From: G963701675 sp963701675
GTDB lineage: Bacteria > Planctomycetota > Planctomycetia > Gemmatales > Gemmataceae
DNA: 64,000 bases
Assembly (NCBI GenBank): GCA_963701675.1
Contig: OY969623.1
Location: 4,836,001 to 4,900,000, forward strand
Reading direction: 5' to 3'
This document shows, piece by piece, positions 1 through 6,974 of the stretch (position 1 is the stretch's first letter; each line of letters begins with the position of its first letter). Both the position numbers and the translations under genes were made by a program. The notes beneath the pieces were generated by a model, which made no database searches, was not told the origin of the DNA, and worked only from the letters and a program-made list of their open reading frames with translations.

Positions 1-367
1 TATTCGACGTGCCGAATGAATACGACCCGGTGACCGGAACAAGGAACTTGACCGCAGGCAACGTAATCGTAAGCATCGGCGTTGGATTGGTTGAGCCCGA
101 CGTGCCGTTCACCAACTGCAACGAAGTGGTGACGTCCATCGGACCAGCGTCGGCTTTTGCCGTTGCGGTTGCCGGCGCTACCACCGGCTGATACGCAGAA
201 GCCGCATGTCGCGGCGCTTGCGCCGTCCAACCAGGCACTTGCGAGTATGAAAGGCTGGCTGGAACCGGTGGTGGTGCATCTTGATACGAACGACTAAACC
301 CGCAGCCCGACACCGCCATTCCGGCAAGCAGCGCCCCGGCCACTGCCCCAACGGGCTTGATCTTCAT
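1..367 (-). CDS. Lipoprotein, 3' end outside window
   Basis: Reading leftward from ATG at 367, an open frame runs off the left edge (122 codons visible, no stop). The N-terminus MKIKPVGAVAGALLAG is followed by MAVSGC, a signal peptide with a lipobox, so the product is probably an exported lipoprotein with Cys as first mature residue. The mature part is Ala/Pro/Thr/Ser rich and low in charge, ending in a beta-like stretch (LQLVNGTSG). AAGGGGAATGCT just before the ATG is a good ribosome binding site. No family is recognised. The plus-strand frame over positions 9-191 is antisense to it and is not a gene. Confidence 0.7.
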   Translation of the reverse strand, partial: MKIKPVGAVAGALLAGMAVSGCGFSRSYQDAPPPVPASLSYSQVPGWTAQAPRHAASAYQPVVAPATATAKADAGPMDVTTSLQLVNGTSGSTNPTPMLTITLPAVKFLVPVTGSYSFGTSN

Positions 368-539
368 AGCATTCCCCTTTTTTCGCATTCGGTGTACTTG
401 CCTGGCCCGTCTGCGATCCCCGCGCGGACCCCTTCCCCCGGCCCCGAAAGGCCTATACCGTTCGAAAAAATGACCGTCTGAGTGGGCGTGACCATAGTAA
501 CGGGTGTTTTTCAAGTCAAGAGGAGTCTTTGTTAGAAAG

Positions 540-575
540 AATTCAGAATTCAGAATCCAGAATTCAGAATCAAGA
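540..575. repeat. GAATTCA heptamer short tandem repeat
   Basis: Imperfect tandem copies of a 7-base word (GAATTCA / GAATCCA) lie at the 3' end of the uracil-DNA glycosylase gene. The stop codon of that gene is formed at the repeat boundary. A larger copy of the same word family, in both orientations, occurs at 28818-28902. Confidence 0.8.
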
Positions 576-1274
576 ACGAACAGACAGTAGGTCACGTGCT
601 CTATTCATGACGGCGTCGAGCATTCGTTCGGTCAGCCGGCCGGTGAAGGTATTCTGTTGGCTCGGATGATACGAACCGATAATGACGTACGGTCCGACCG
701 CGGCCTCGCTGCCGTGACCGAAGCTAATTCCGGATGCGATTCGGAGACCGCGCTGGCGAAGCAGATGCCGGATGCTGTTCCAGGCAAAACCACCCAGGCA
801 GACAATGACACGCACGGCGGTGAGCAAATCGAGTTCTCGGTGTAGATAACCGAGACAGGAATCGCGCTCGGCGAGAGTGGGTCGGTTGCCCGGCGGAGCG
901 CAGCGAACACATGCCGTTGCGTAGCAATCGGCGAGTTCGAGTCCGTCCTGTCGCTGGATTGACGTCGGCTGATTGGCGAAACCGGCCCGAAAGAGTGCCG
1001 CGAACAACCAATCGCCGGAGCGATCGCCGGTGAAGACGCGGCCGGTGCGATTACCACCGTGTGCCGCAGGGGCCAGCCCGCAGACCAACAACCTCGCACT
1101 TGGGTCACCGAAGCCCGGTACCGGCTTTCCCCAATAGGTCTGCTCGCGGAATGCCGCGCGCTTTTCGTGTGCAACCTTGCCTCGCCATTCGACCAGTCGC
1201 GGACACAGCCGGCAGCGAATGATGCAGGCCTGGAGATCTCTTAACTGCCCGGTACGTCCGTTCTTCGAGTTCAT
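570..1274 (-). CDS. Uracil-DNA glycosylase family 5 (UdgB type)
   Basis: 234 aa. It removes uracil (and probably other deaminated bases) from DNA in base excision repair. The motif GLAPAAHGGNRTGRVFTGD at residues 66-84 is the type 5 active-site motif, where the usual catalytic Asp/Asn is replaced by Ala, and HPSQQNTFTGR near the C-terminus is the second conserved motif. Cys17, 21, 24 and Cys117, 122, 125 include candidate ligands for the [4Fe-4S] cluster of families 4 and 5. The length is normal. The gene stands alone; its stop codon overlaps a heptamer repeat. Family assignment is firm, substrate range is inferred. Confidence 0.9.
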   Translation of the reverse strand: MNSKNGRTGQLRDLQACIIRCRLCPRLVEWRGKVAHEKRAAFREQTYWGKPVPGFGDPSARLLVCGLAPAAHGGNRTGRVFTGDRSGDWLFAALFRAGFANQPTSIQRQDGLELADCYATACVRCAPPGNRPTLAERDSCLGYLHRELDLLTAVRVIVCLGGFAWNSIRHLLRQRGLRIASGISFGHGSEAAVGPYVIIGSYHPSQQNTFTGRLTERMLDAVMNRARDLLSVRS

Positions 1275-1420
1275 TCTTGGCTGCCGTCGAGCGTCAACCG
1301 TACGTTAGGGAAAATACAACCACTGTTTTTCAGTTACATGCTAGGAATTGTCTCGCCATTATGCCAAGATAGCGGACACGTGCGAATCAACGTCCGGTCG
1401 TTGCTCATCCGGAGTGGCCC

Positions 1421-1612
1421 ATGACGAGGTTTATAATTTGGTGCGGCAGGTTGATAGGCGCCGGCGGCGGCGGCTACTTGGCGTACCGGTACGCTAGTTG
1501 GCTGGAGATGAGTCCGGGCTGGGTCTGGCCGGCGGTTGGAATCGGGGCCATTGCCGGCTTCCTTATCGGTTGGCTGTTAGGTTTTGTGGTCGCCGGCCTT
1601 ATGGAAGCGTGA
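1421..1612 (+). CDS. Small Gly-rich membrane protein
   Basis: 63 aa with two predicted membrane segments (about residues 13-26 and 33-59) rich in Gly. GGAG lies 6 bases before the ATG. Pro39-Ala-Val-Gly-Ile-Gly and the second Gly-zipper-like helix suggest a small helical hairpin in the membrane. No family recognised. It is monocistronic, converging with the gene at 1629-2090. Coding status rests on the ribosome binding site and the hydrophobic pattern. Confidence 0.55.
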   Translation: MTRFIIWCGRLIGAGGGGYLAYRYASWLEMSPGWVWPAVGIGAIAGFLIGWLLGFVVAGLMEA

Positions 1613-1628
1613 ATGGTTGATCAATGTC

Positions 1629-2090
1629 CTATGGCGCGCGGCCGGGAACCAGCAGACCGGCGTCAGGTTTGAGTGCGTTGGGTCCGGATTGCAGTCGGCC
1701 GGCGTTATCGTAATTCACCAAGGCCACGCCGGTACGTTCCAGGCTAATTCCCGAAACTAATTGACCCCGAGCATTGACGTATCGGATGGTAACGCCTTGC
1801 CGTTGGATACCGATTGAGCCCTGCTCGGTACCGTTCTCGTCATAAAAGGAAAGCATCGGGCCGTCCTGCCCCATGCCGATCCGCAGCCGATCTTTGCCGT
1901 TCGTATCGCGAACGCTGTATTTGTCGGCGCTCTGTCCCTTGTCCTTTTCGGTGTCTTGACTACCCATCAAGAATGCAGTGCCGGCCACTAACAACACGAA
2001 AAGCGTGCCGAGCTTAAGTCGGCGGTTCTGCCGTTCAAGGCGGCTAACGCGATGCGCAAGTTCCGTGAGTTCGGTTGCTGAAACCGTCAT
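1629..2090 (-). CDS. Single-pass membrane protein with coiled coil
   Basis: 153 aa from ATG at 2090, chosen because GAGGGA lies 6 bases upstream; a longer frame to 2171 would run through a terminator hairpin. An N-terminal heptad-like stretch (ELAHRVSRLERQNRRLKL, about residues 8-25) leads into one membrane segment (LFVLLVAGTAFLMG, about 28-41). The C-terminal half is a repetitive beta-like domain with the pattern 'D.NGKDRLRIG' / 'DENGTEQGSIG' / 'NARGQLVSGI', suggesting small beta repeats outside the membrane. No function recognised. Confidence 0.65.
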   Translation of the reverse strand: MTVSATELTELAHRVSRLERQNRRLKLGTLFVLLVAGTAFLMGSQDTEKDKGQSADKYSVRDTNGKDRLRIGMGQDGPMLSFYDENGTEQGSIGIQRQGVTIRYVNARGQLVSGISLERTGVALVNYDNAGRLQSGPNALKPDAGLLVPGRAP

Positions 2091-2140
2091 GTGATTCCCT
2101 CGTGAATAGTTTGCGGTTGTAAAGTGCCGACGCGATGGGA

Positions 2141-2183
2141 AATAAAAAAGGCCCGGACGCGGATGTGACACGTCCAGGCCCGG
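2141..2183 (-). terminator. Intrinsic terminator after DUF1559 operon
   Basis: On the minus strand GGCCTGGACG and CGTCCGGGCC form a 10-pair stem (one G-U pair) around an 11-base loop, followed directly by TTTTTT. It would end transcripts coming from the 2344-3718 operon before the next minus-strand gene. Confidence 0.8.
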
Positions 2184-2343
2184 AGGAGTTTGTCACTTCA
2201 ATCATGGAACACGAAGCGAGAGATGTCAAACCCGACCTCGCTTTTCTGACTGGAAAAGACCGCAAAGTCTCGCCATTCCGCCCGGTTATCCGCTAGAGCT
2301 GGGCGTAATCGTCAAAGTCGATTCGGTCCACGGGTGAGTCCAA

Positions 2344-2745
2344 TCATGGCATTTGAGGCAGAACGTAGTCCCACCGGTTTTGCCCGTCCGGCGTTACGTC
2401 GGCCGTGAGCCGGCTTTTTGCGTTGTATTCTTCCGGGATATACTGGTCGCGCTCGGCTTCACCCATCACCGAGTTGATTTTCCCGGACTTACGCGTGGCG
2501 GTTATGCGAACTATCTTCTTTCCAGGTTTGGCTCGGAAGCGATACTCCCCGTCACGAATGTTACCGAAGTCTTCGATCGGGGATCCATCCGCCGCCGCGA
2601 GAACAACCTCACCGTCTGGAATCGGTTCACCGTTCCAAGTGACCCTTCCTGAAACTTCATACGTTTTCGGACCGGAGTCGGAACAACTAAAGAGTAGCAA
2701 CAGGCTGGCGCAAAGGAACGTGCGAAACCGCCTACCGTGCTGCAT
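2344..2745 (-). CDS. Small lipoprotein, DUF1559 partner
   Basis: 133 aa from ATG at 2745, one base after the stop of the DUF1559 gene, so the two are translationally linked. It has a basic N-terminus, hydrophobic core CASLLLLFSC and a lipobox Cys (FSCSDSG). The mature part has a carboxypeptidase-regulatory or transthyretin-like beta-sandwich pattern: 'YEVSGRVTWNGEPIPDGEVVL' type start, then GEYRF and KKIVRITATRK strands. This arrangement behind a DUF1559 gene is typical of planctomycetes. A longer start at 2841 would overlap the upstream gene and lacks a signal peptide at its front. Function unknown. Confidence 0.8.
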   Translation of the reverse strand: MQHGRRFRTFLCASLLLLFSCSDSGPKTYEVSGRVTWNGEPIPDGEVVLAAADGSPIEDFGNIRDGEYRFRAKPGKKIVRITATRKSGKINSVMGEAERDQYIPEEYNAKSRLTADVTPDGQNRWDYVLPQMP

Positions 2746-2746
2746 G

Positions 2747-3718
2747 CTAGAAGTCCCCCCCACTCTCCGCACCATTCCGACTGCCGGATGCCTTATATGC
2801 AATCGGATCGACGCTGTTTGAAACGGAACGCACGGACCCATCCACGAACCCGACGTTCACACCGCCGAAGTGGTAACTACGGGCTAGGACGAACTGCGGG
2901 CTGTTTGTGGGTATGCAAGGCGCCACCGGCAGTGCGTTGTACTTATCGCACCAATTGAGTTGGTCGGGAACCATTGAGTTGGGTGGAAGCCGCGTACTGA
3001 AAAGCACTCCACAGTGTGCCGGGTTGTAGTATCGGCCGCGAATGTCATTTGCGGTCACATCGGGGCAGAGTATGAGTTCGCTCGACATTGCCGTAGTCGC
3101 CGTGCCATCGGTTACCTCGGCGAACCGAGTCTTGGATACAGCATAGAACACACCGTTGAGTTCGTCGCTTTTGTTGTAGCCGCCTTCGTTGAAGTAGCTG
3201 TTTCCAGCACATACGACATAGTTTCCCGAGAAACCTTGCGCGCCTCCCTCGCCGGCGCCGTCCTTGTTGAACGTGGCCAACTTGGGACTGTTGGGATCCG
3301 ATGGACATACCAATGTCGGGAGCACCTTCGTACTAAGCGGGAAATAGAGAGCCGACTTCCCCGTGCTCATGTATTTGTCGAATTCCTTGAACAGATTTTC
3401 CTGCTCCAAATAGGCCATAATGTCGTGCATCCAGCAGCGACGGTCCTGGGTGTTGTTGTAAGGCGGCGGTGTATAAAACGTGTGATCGATCAGGTTATAC
3501 GTCCCATGCGGCAGAAACCCGCGGCTGTCGTGATAGGCATGCATCGCCAGGCCGAGCTGTTTCAGGTTGTTGGTGCACCGCACCCGCGCTGCGGCGGCTC
3601 GCACTTTTTGCACCGCCGGCAGCAACAGTGCGAAAAGGATGCCGATGATGGCAATCACGACGAGCAGCTCGACAAGGGTAAAGCCGACTCGACGAAGGAC
3701 GGACGTGGTTGACAACAT
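2747..3718 (-). CDS. DUF1559 prepilin-like protein
   Basis: 323 aa. Residues 10-35 are a type IV prepilin-like leader and helix (RRVGFTLVELLVVIAI), with cleavage expected between Gly12 and Phe13. The remainder is the DUF1559 (SBP_bac_10) domain, with the conserved 'ARRVQCxNNLKQLGLAxHNYHD' region seen here as VRCTNNLKQLGLAMHAYHD and the C-terminal 'H.GGVNVGFVDGSVR' signature. Such proteins are massively amplified in Planctomycetota, and their role (extracellular or pseudopilus-like) is not known. First gene of a two-gene operon with the 2344-2745 lipoprotein. Confidence 0.95.
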   Translation of the reverse strand: MLSTTSVLRRVGFTLVELLVVIAIIGILFALLLPAVQKVRAAAARVRCTNNLKQLGLAMHAYHDSRGFLPHGTYNLIDHTFYTPPPYNNTQDRRCWMHDIMAYLEQENLFKEFDKYMSTGKSALYFPLSTKVLPTLVCPSDPNSPKLATFNKDGAGEGGAQGFSGNYVVCAGNSYFNEGGYNKSDELNGVFYAVSKTRFAEVTDGTATTAMSSELILCPDVTANDIRGRYYNPAHCGVLFSTRLPPNSMVPDQLNWCDKYNALPVAPCIPTNSPQFVLARSYHFGGVNVGFVDGSVRSVSNSVDPIAYKASGSRNGAESGGDF

Positions 3719-3941
3719 GGCTTGACCCCTCGCTGGCGGTGAGCGGGCGTCATTATAGCCCGGCGCTGCGCCGAAGTAACGTCTTTTCTCGCGACCGGGG
3801 ACGGTTTGCCGGCATTAAGGATTTGGGAAGACTTTGAGGTGCATGCTGTCCGCCTAATCATTTGCACTTTGCTTCACCGTCCGTTAACCTAAAGATGGAA
3901 TTCTTATTCTCGTTGTATTTTTCTTCACTTGGTGTCGGATC

Positions 3942-4358
3942 ATGACAACGGAACGCAACGGGGAGTTGGTCCCCGTCGGAGGCGGCGACAATGTCCCGCT
4001 CATCCGGAACAAACTAACCATTGGGCGGCGGGAATCGTGTGACGTTTGCCTGCGATTCCCGAGTATCTCGGGAATCCACTGCGAATTGTCGTTTCAGGAC
4101 GGCTATTGGCTGATCCGCGACCTCGACAGCAAGAACGGCGTCAAGGTCAACGGCGTCAAAGTCCGCCAGAAAGCCCTCAGCGGGGGCGACAAGATTTCCA
4201 TCGCTTCGCGCGAGTTCATCATCGAATACACCCGCCGCGCCGGACAGAACACGCTCGATGAAATCCTCGACGACGAGGAGGACGTGATGCGTCAATCGTT
4301 GCTGGAACGCGCGGGTCTAAGCCGGAAAGACAACGAAGAGACGCCGCGCCGGCGGTGA
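3942..4358 (+). CDS. FHA domain protein
   Basis: 138 aa. A single forkhead-associated domain covers about residues 20-95 and should bind phosphothreonine peptides. The hallmark residues are present: GRR (28-30), the SISGIHC segment with the conserved Ser and His, and SKNGVKVNG. The acidic tail (DEILDDEEDV) and basic end (RKDNEETPRRR) look disordered. No promoter partner kinase is adjacent, but a Ser/Thr kinase lies at 23.8-26.3 kb. It is a stand-alone gene, convergent with the nucleoside phosphorylase. Confidence 0.9.
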   Translation: MTTERNGELVPVGGGDNVPLIRNKLTIGRRESCDVCLRFPSISGIHCELSFQDGYWLIRDLDSKNGVKVNGVKVRQKALSGGDKISIASREFIIEYTRRAGQNTLDEILDDEEDVMRQSLLERAGLSRKDNEETPRRR

Positions 4359-4377
4359 CCGCTAAGCCGCAAGCGGC
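4359..4377. repeat. CCGCTAAGCCGCAAGCGGC hairpin repeat, copy 1
   Basis: Contains the perfect palindrome GCCGCAAGCGGC-type stem. The same 18-base core in opposite orientation lies at 9715-9732. Here it sits between two convergent genes, where it could act as a bidirectional terminator or mRNA end. Confidence 0.7.
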
Positions 4378-4381
4378 GACG

Positions 4382-5200
4382 TTAGATTGCTTCAATCACG
4401 CGGCGTACCAACACGCGCAACTTCTTCTCCGCCACGTTCGCCGTGGCAATGATGTCTTCCAAAAGCGCCGGCTCCAGCGCGTCGGGCAAACACATGTCCG
4501 TAATGATGGAAAAGCCCACATTCCGCATGCCGCTGTGCACGCCGACGATGACTTCCGGGACGGTGGACATGCCCACGACATCGGCGCCGATGTCACGGAG
4601 AAACCGATATTCAGCGCGCGTTTCCAGGTTCGGGCCCGAAACGGCAACAAACACGCCCTTTTGGCAGACGATCTTCTCTTCCAGCGCGATTCGCTGGGTC
4701 AGCGCGATGAGCTCACGGTCATACGGCTGCGACATATCGGGAAAGCGCGGGCCGAGCCGGTCGTCGTTTGGTCCGATCAGTGGATTGTCGCCGATCAGAT
4801 TAATGTGATCTTCGATAACCATGATGTCGCCCTTGGCATATTGCGGATTCATGCCGCCGCAGGCGTTGCTGACGATAAGGATCTCGCAGCCCATCGCGCG
4901 CATGATGCGGACGGGGAACGTGATCTGCTGCAGTGTGTAGCCTTCGTAGAGGTGAAATCGGCCCTCCATCGCCATGACGCATTTGCCGCCGAGCTGGCCG
5001 CAGACTAACCGACTCGCGTGAGAAGGCGCCGTGGAAACCGGAAAATGCGGCAAGTCGCGGTATGGAATCGTCGCCTCGGCCTTGATCTCCTCCGCCAGTC
5101 CGCCGAGTCCGGTGCCCAAAATGATCCCCACCCGCGGCCTGCCGGCCCATTTCGCGTGTACCGCTTTTGTCGCTTCTTGAATTTGCTCGTAGAGGTCCAT
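4382..5200 (-). CDS. Purine nucleoside phosphorylase (trimeric type)
   Basis: 272 aa, normal for the trimeric PNP/MTAP family. It splits purine (deoxy)nucleosides with phosphate into base and (deoxy)ribose-1-phosphate in nucleoside salvage, in the cytoplasm. Visible motifs are the phosphate loop GTGLGG near residue 30, H and R residues in 'PSHASRLVCG', the 'EGRFHLYEGY' segment, SNACGGMNP, the purine-site 'SGPNLETRAEYRF' and the 'GMSTVPEVIVGVHSGM' segment. The Asn in ITDMCLP replaces the usual 'ITNMA', so base preference should not be assumed. The gene is solitary, with heptamer repeats just upstream. Confidence 0.93.
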   Translation of the reverse strand: MDLYEQIQEATKAVHAKWAGRPRVGIILGTGLGGLAEEIKAEATIPYRDLPHFPVSTAPSHASRLVCGQLGGKCVMAMEGRFHLYEGYTLQQITFPVRIMRAMGCEILIVSNACGGMNPQYAKGDIMVIEDHINLIGDNPLIGPNDDRLGPRFPDMSQPYDRELIALTQRIALEEKIVCQKGVFVAVSGPNLETRAEYRFLRDIGADVVGMSTVPEVIVGVHSGMRNVGFSIITDMCLPDALEPALLEDIIATANVAEKKLRVLVRRVIEAI

Positions 5201-5201
5201 G

Positions 5202-5336
5202 CCAGGGATCAGGGGTCAGGAGTCAGGGGTCAGTGAAGATGAGAACATTATCGGGAGGAAACTCAGCATTGCCCACGCTAAAATGAAACGACGAACTCTG
5301 ATTCCTGACCCTGGTTCCTGACCCCTGACCCCTGGC
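5202..5336. repeat. Inverted pair of GGGTCAG heptamer repeats
   Basis: Copies of AGGGGTCAGG at 5206-5234 and the reverse complement (CCTGACCCCTGACCCC) at 5303-5336 flank about 65 bases with no gene. The unit is a 7-base word, GGGTCAG. The right arm ends four bases before the start codon of the GTPase gene, leaving it without a visible ribosome binding site. The same word occurs in frame inside aceE and mfd. Confidence 0.8.
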
Positions 5337-5340
5337 AAAG

Positions 5341-6333
5341 ATGGCTGCGAACTTAACGCCGCAATACCTTGAAGCCGAAGCGGAATACAAGAAAGCCCAG
5401 ACGGCCGAGGAGCGACTGACGTGCCTTAAACGAATGTACTCGCTGCTGCCGAAACACAAGGCCAGTGAAAAACTCCAGGCGGACCTTAAGACCAAGATGA
5501 GCAACCTTCGCGAGGAGGTGGAGCACGAAAAGAAAGCGCCGAAGCGGACGGGAGTCAGCCACAAGATTCCGAAACAGGGAGCCGGGCAATACGTCATCGT
5601 CGGATCGCCCAACGTCGGCAAGAGCCGTTTGTTAACGAGACTGACCCGTGCAGCCCCGGAAGTCGCGCCCTACCCGTTTACGACCCGTGAGCCACACGCC
5701 GGCATGATGGACTGGGAAGACGTGCGTGTGCAGCTCATCGACACCCCGCCGATTACGGCCGAGTTTATGGAGCCGTACTTGCAAGGCATGATCTGGGCCG
5801 GCGACGCCGCCCTGCTGATGGTCGACCTTAGCGACGACGACGCCCCGTTCGCGACGGAAGCGGTACTCGAAAAACTGGTGCAAACACGAACCGTGCTTGT
5901 CGGCGAGCAACCGGCCGACGCCGACGACCCGGGAACCCATCACACAAAAACGCTCTTGGTGGCGAATAAGATCGACGCTTCCGGGGCCGAAGACCGGTTA
6001 ACCATCGTGCGGGAATTGTTCGGTTCTCGGTTCCCCATTCACCCCATTGCCGCCGAGCATGGCACGGGGCTCGAGGAGTTACGAACCGCGCTGTACCGAT
6101 ATCTCCAAGTCCTGCGCGTTTACACCAAGCAGCCTGGAAAGCCGCCGGACCTCGCGTCACCCTACACCTGTCCGATTGGCAGCACGTTGATCGAGTTGGC
6201 CGCTCGTGTGCACCGGGATTTTGCGGAAGGGCTGAAGTCGGCCCGCATATGGGGCACCGGCGTCTACGACGGCCAAACCATCAAGCGCGACCACGTGCTG
6301 CATGACAAAGATATCGTTGAACTGCATCTCTAG
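5341..6333 (+). CDS. GTPase of the DRG/Obg class with TGS domain
   Basis: 330 aa. Residues 1-70 are helical and charged (a coiled-coil leader). A G domain follows: G1 GSPNVGKS (about 83-90), switch region 'YPFTTREP', G3 DTPP (here DTPP instead of DxxG), and G4 NKID. A C-terminal TGS domain covers about 260-330, ending with 'GQTIKRDHVLHDKDIVELHL', the usual end of DRG/Obg-like TGS proteins. Probably a ribosome- or RNA-associated GTPase; the cellular role is inferred only from family. The start at 5341 directly follows a repeat element. Confidence 0.85.
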   Translation: MAANLTPQYLEAEAEYKKAQTAEERLTCLKRMYSLLPKHKASEKLQADLKTKMSNLREEVEHEKKAPKRTGVSHKIPKQGAGQYVIVGSPNVGKSRLLTRLTRAAPEVAPYPFTTREPHAGMMDWEDVRVQLIDTPPITAEFMEPYLQGMIWAGDAALLMVDLSDDDAPFATEAVLEKLVQTRTVLVGEQPADADDPGTHHTKTLLVANKIDASGAEDRLTIVRELFGSRFPIHPIAAEHGTGLEELRTALYRYLQVLRVYTKQPGKPPDLASPYTCPIGSTLIELAARVHRDFAEGLKSARIWGTGVYDGQTIKRDHVLHDKDIVELHL

Positions 6334-6337
6334 CGCG

Positions 6338-6841
6338 TTACTTCACTTGCTTGAGGGACTTTTCGATTAGTTTCTTGACCTCACCAAACGCATCGTTAGG
6401 GATCGGCACCGAAAGGTTGTACTGCGAGATCTTCCATGCCTTGCCATCCAACACGAGGACGCCGCTTCCACGCGCCGGGCCGAGGTTGGGCGTATCGAGG
6501 ACCTCATCGAACCATGCAACCGCTCCTTCTTTGGAGAACGCGACGTTTCGCTTGGTCGCCTTGAAATTCCATCCCTTGCCTTTGGTGAAATGAGGCTTGG
6601 CCCATTCGCGGAATTCATCGCGCGTCCAACGCTCGGTGGCGTCAGTTCCCATGAAAACGCCGTCGTCCGTGAAATGACCGAAGTACCGTGCCTCATCGGG
6701 AACGGACGCAGCCTGGTGCCAGTCGTCGAGAACCTTCGCGACTTGCACTCGTCGGTCGTCGAGGGTCGCCTTGTCGTCGGCATAAACTCCAGAAACCACC
6801 GAAAGCCCCACCGCCACGACTGTCGTCCATCGTACGTTCAT
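6338..6841 (-). CDS. Secreted SnoaL/NTF2-like protein
   Basis: 167 aa from ATG at 6841; AAGGA lies 8 bases upstream, while the ATG at 6847 would be only 2 bases from it. A signal peptide (WTTVVAVGLSVVSGVYA) is followed by one NTF2-like cone domain with the order helix 'VLDDWHQAASVPDEARYFGHF', 'TDDGVFMGTDATERWTRDEF' and 'GKAWKISQYNLSV', matching the SnoaL-like DUF4440 group. Such periplasmic proteins have varied or unknown ligands; no catalytic claim can be made. Convergent with the GTPase gene. Confidence 0.8.
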   Translation of the reverse strand: MNVRWTTVVAVGLSVVSGVYADDKATLDDRRVQVAKVLDDWHQAASVPDEARYFGHFTDDGVFMGTDATERWTRDEFREWAKPHFTKGKGWNFKATKRNVAFSKEGAVAWFDEVLDTPNLGPARGSGVLVLDGKAWKISQYNLSVPIPNDAFGEVKKLIEKSLKQVK

Positions 6842-6974
6842 CTTCATATTCCTTTCGATTGCGAGGCCGCAGACGGCGTCCCTCGTCAACACCGCCGCTG
6901 TGCGACATAATAACAGAAACACGGGCGACGGCGCCGTGAGCCGGATCGCCCGCTGTTTATTTATGGAAGCTCCA

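Noticed and set aside
9..191. Plus-strand frame at the left edge
   Set aside because: It is antisense to the lipoprotein that starts at 367 and has a ribosome binding site and a signal peptide.
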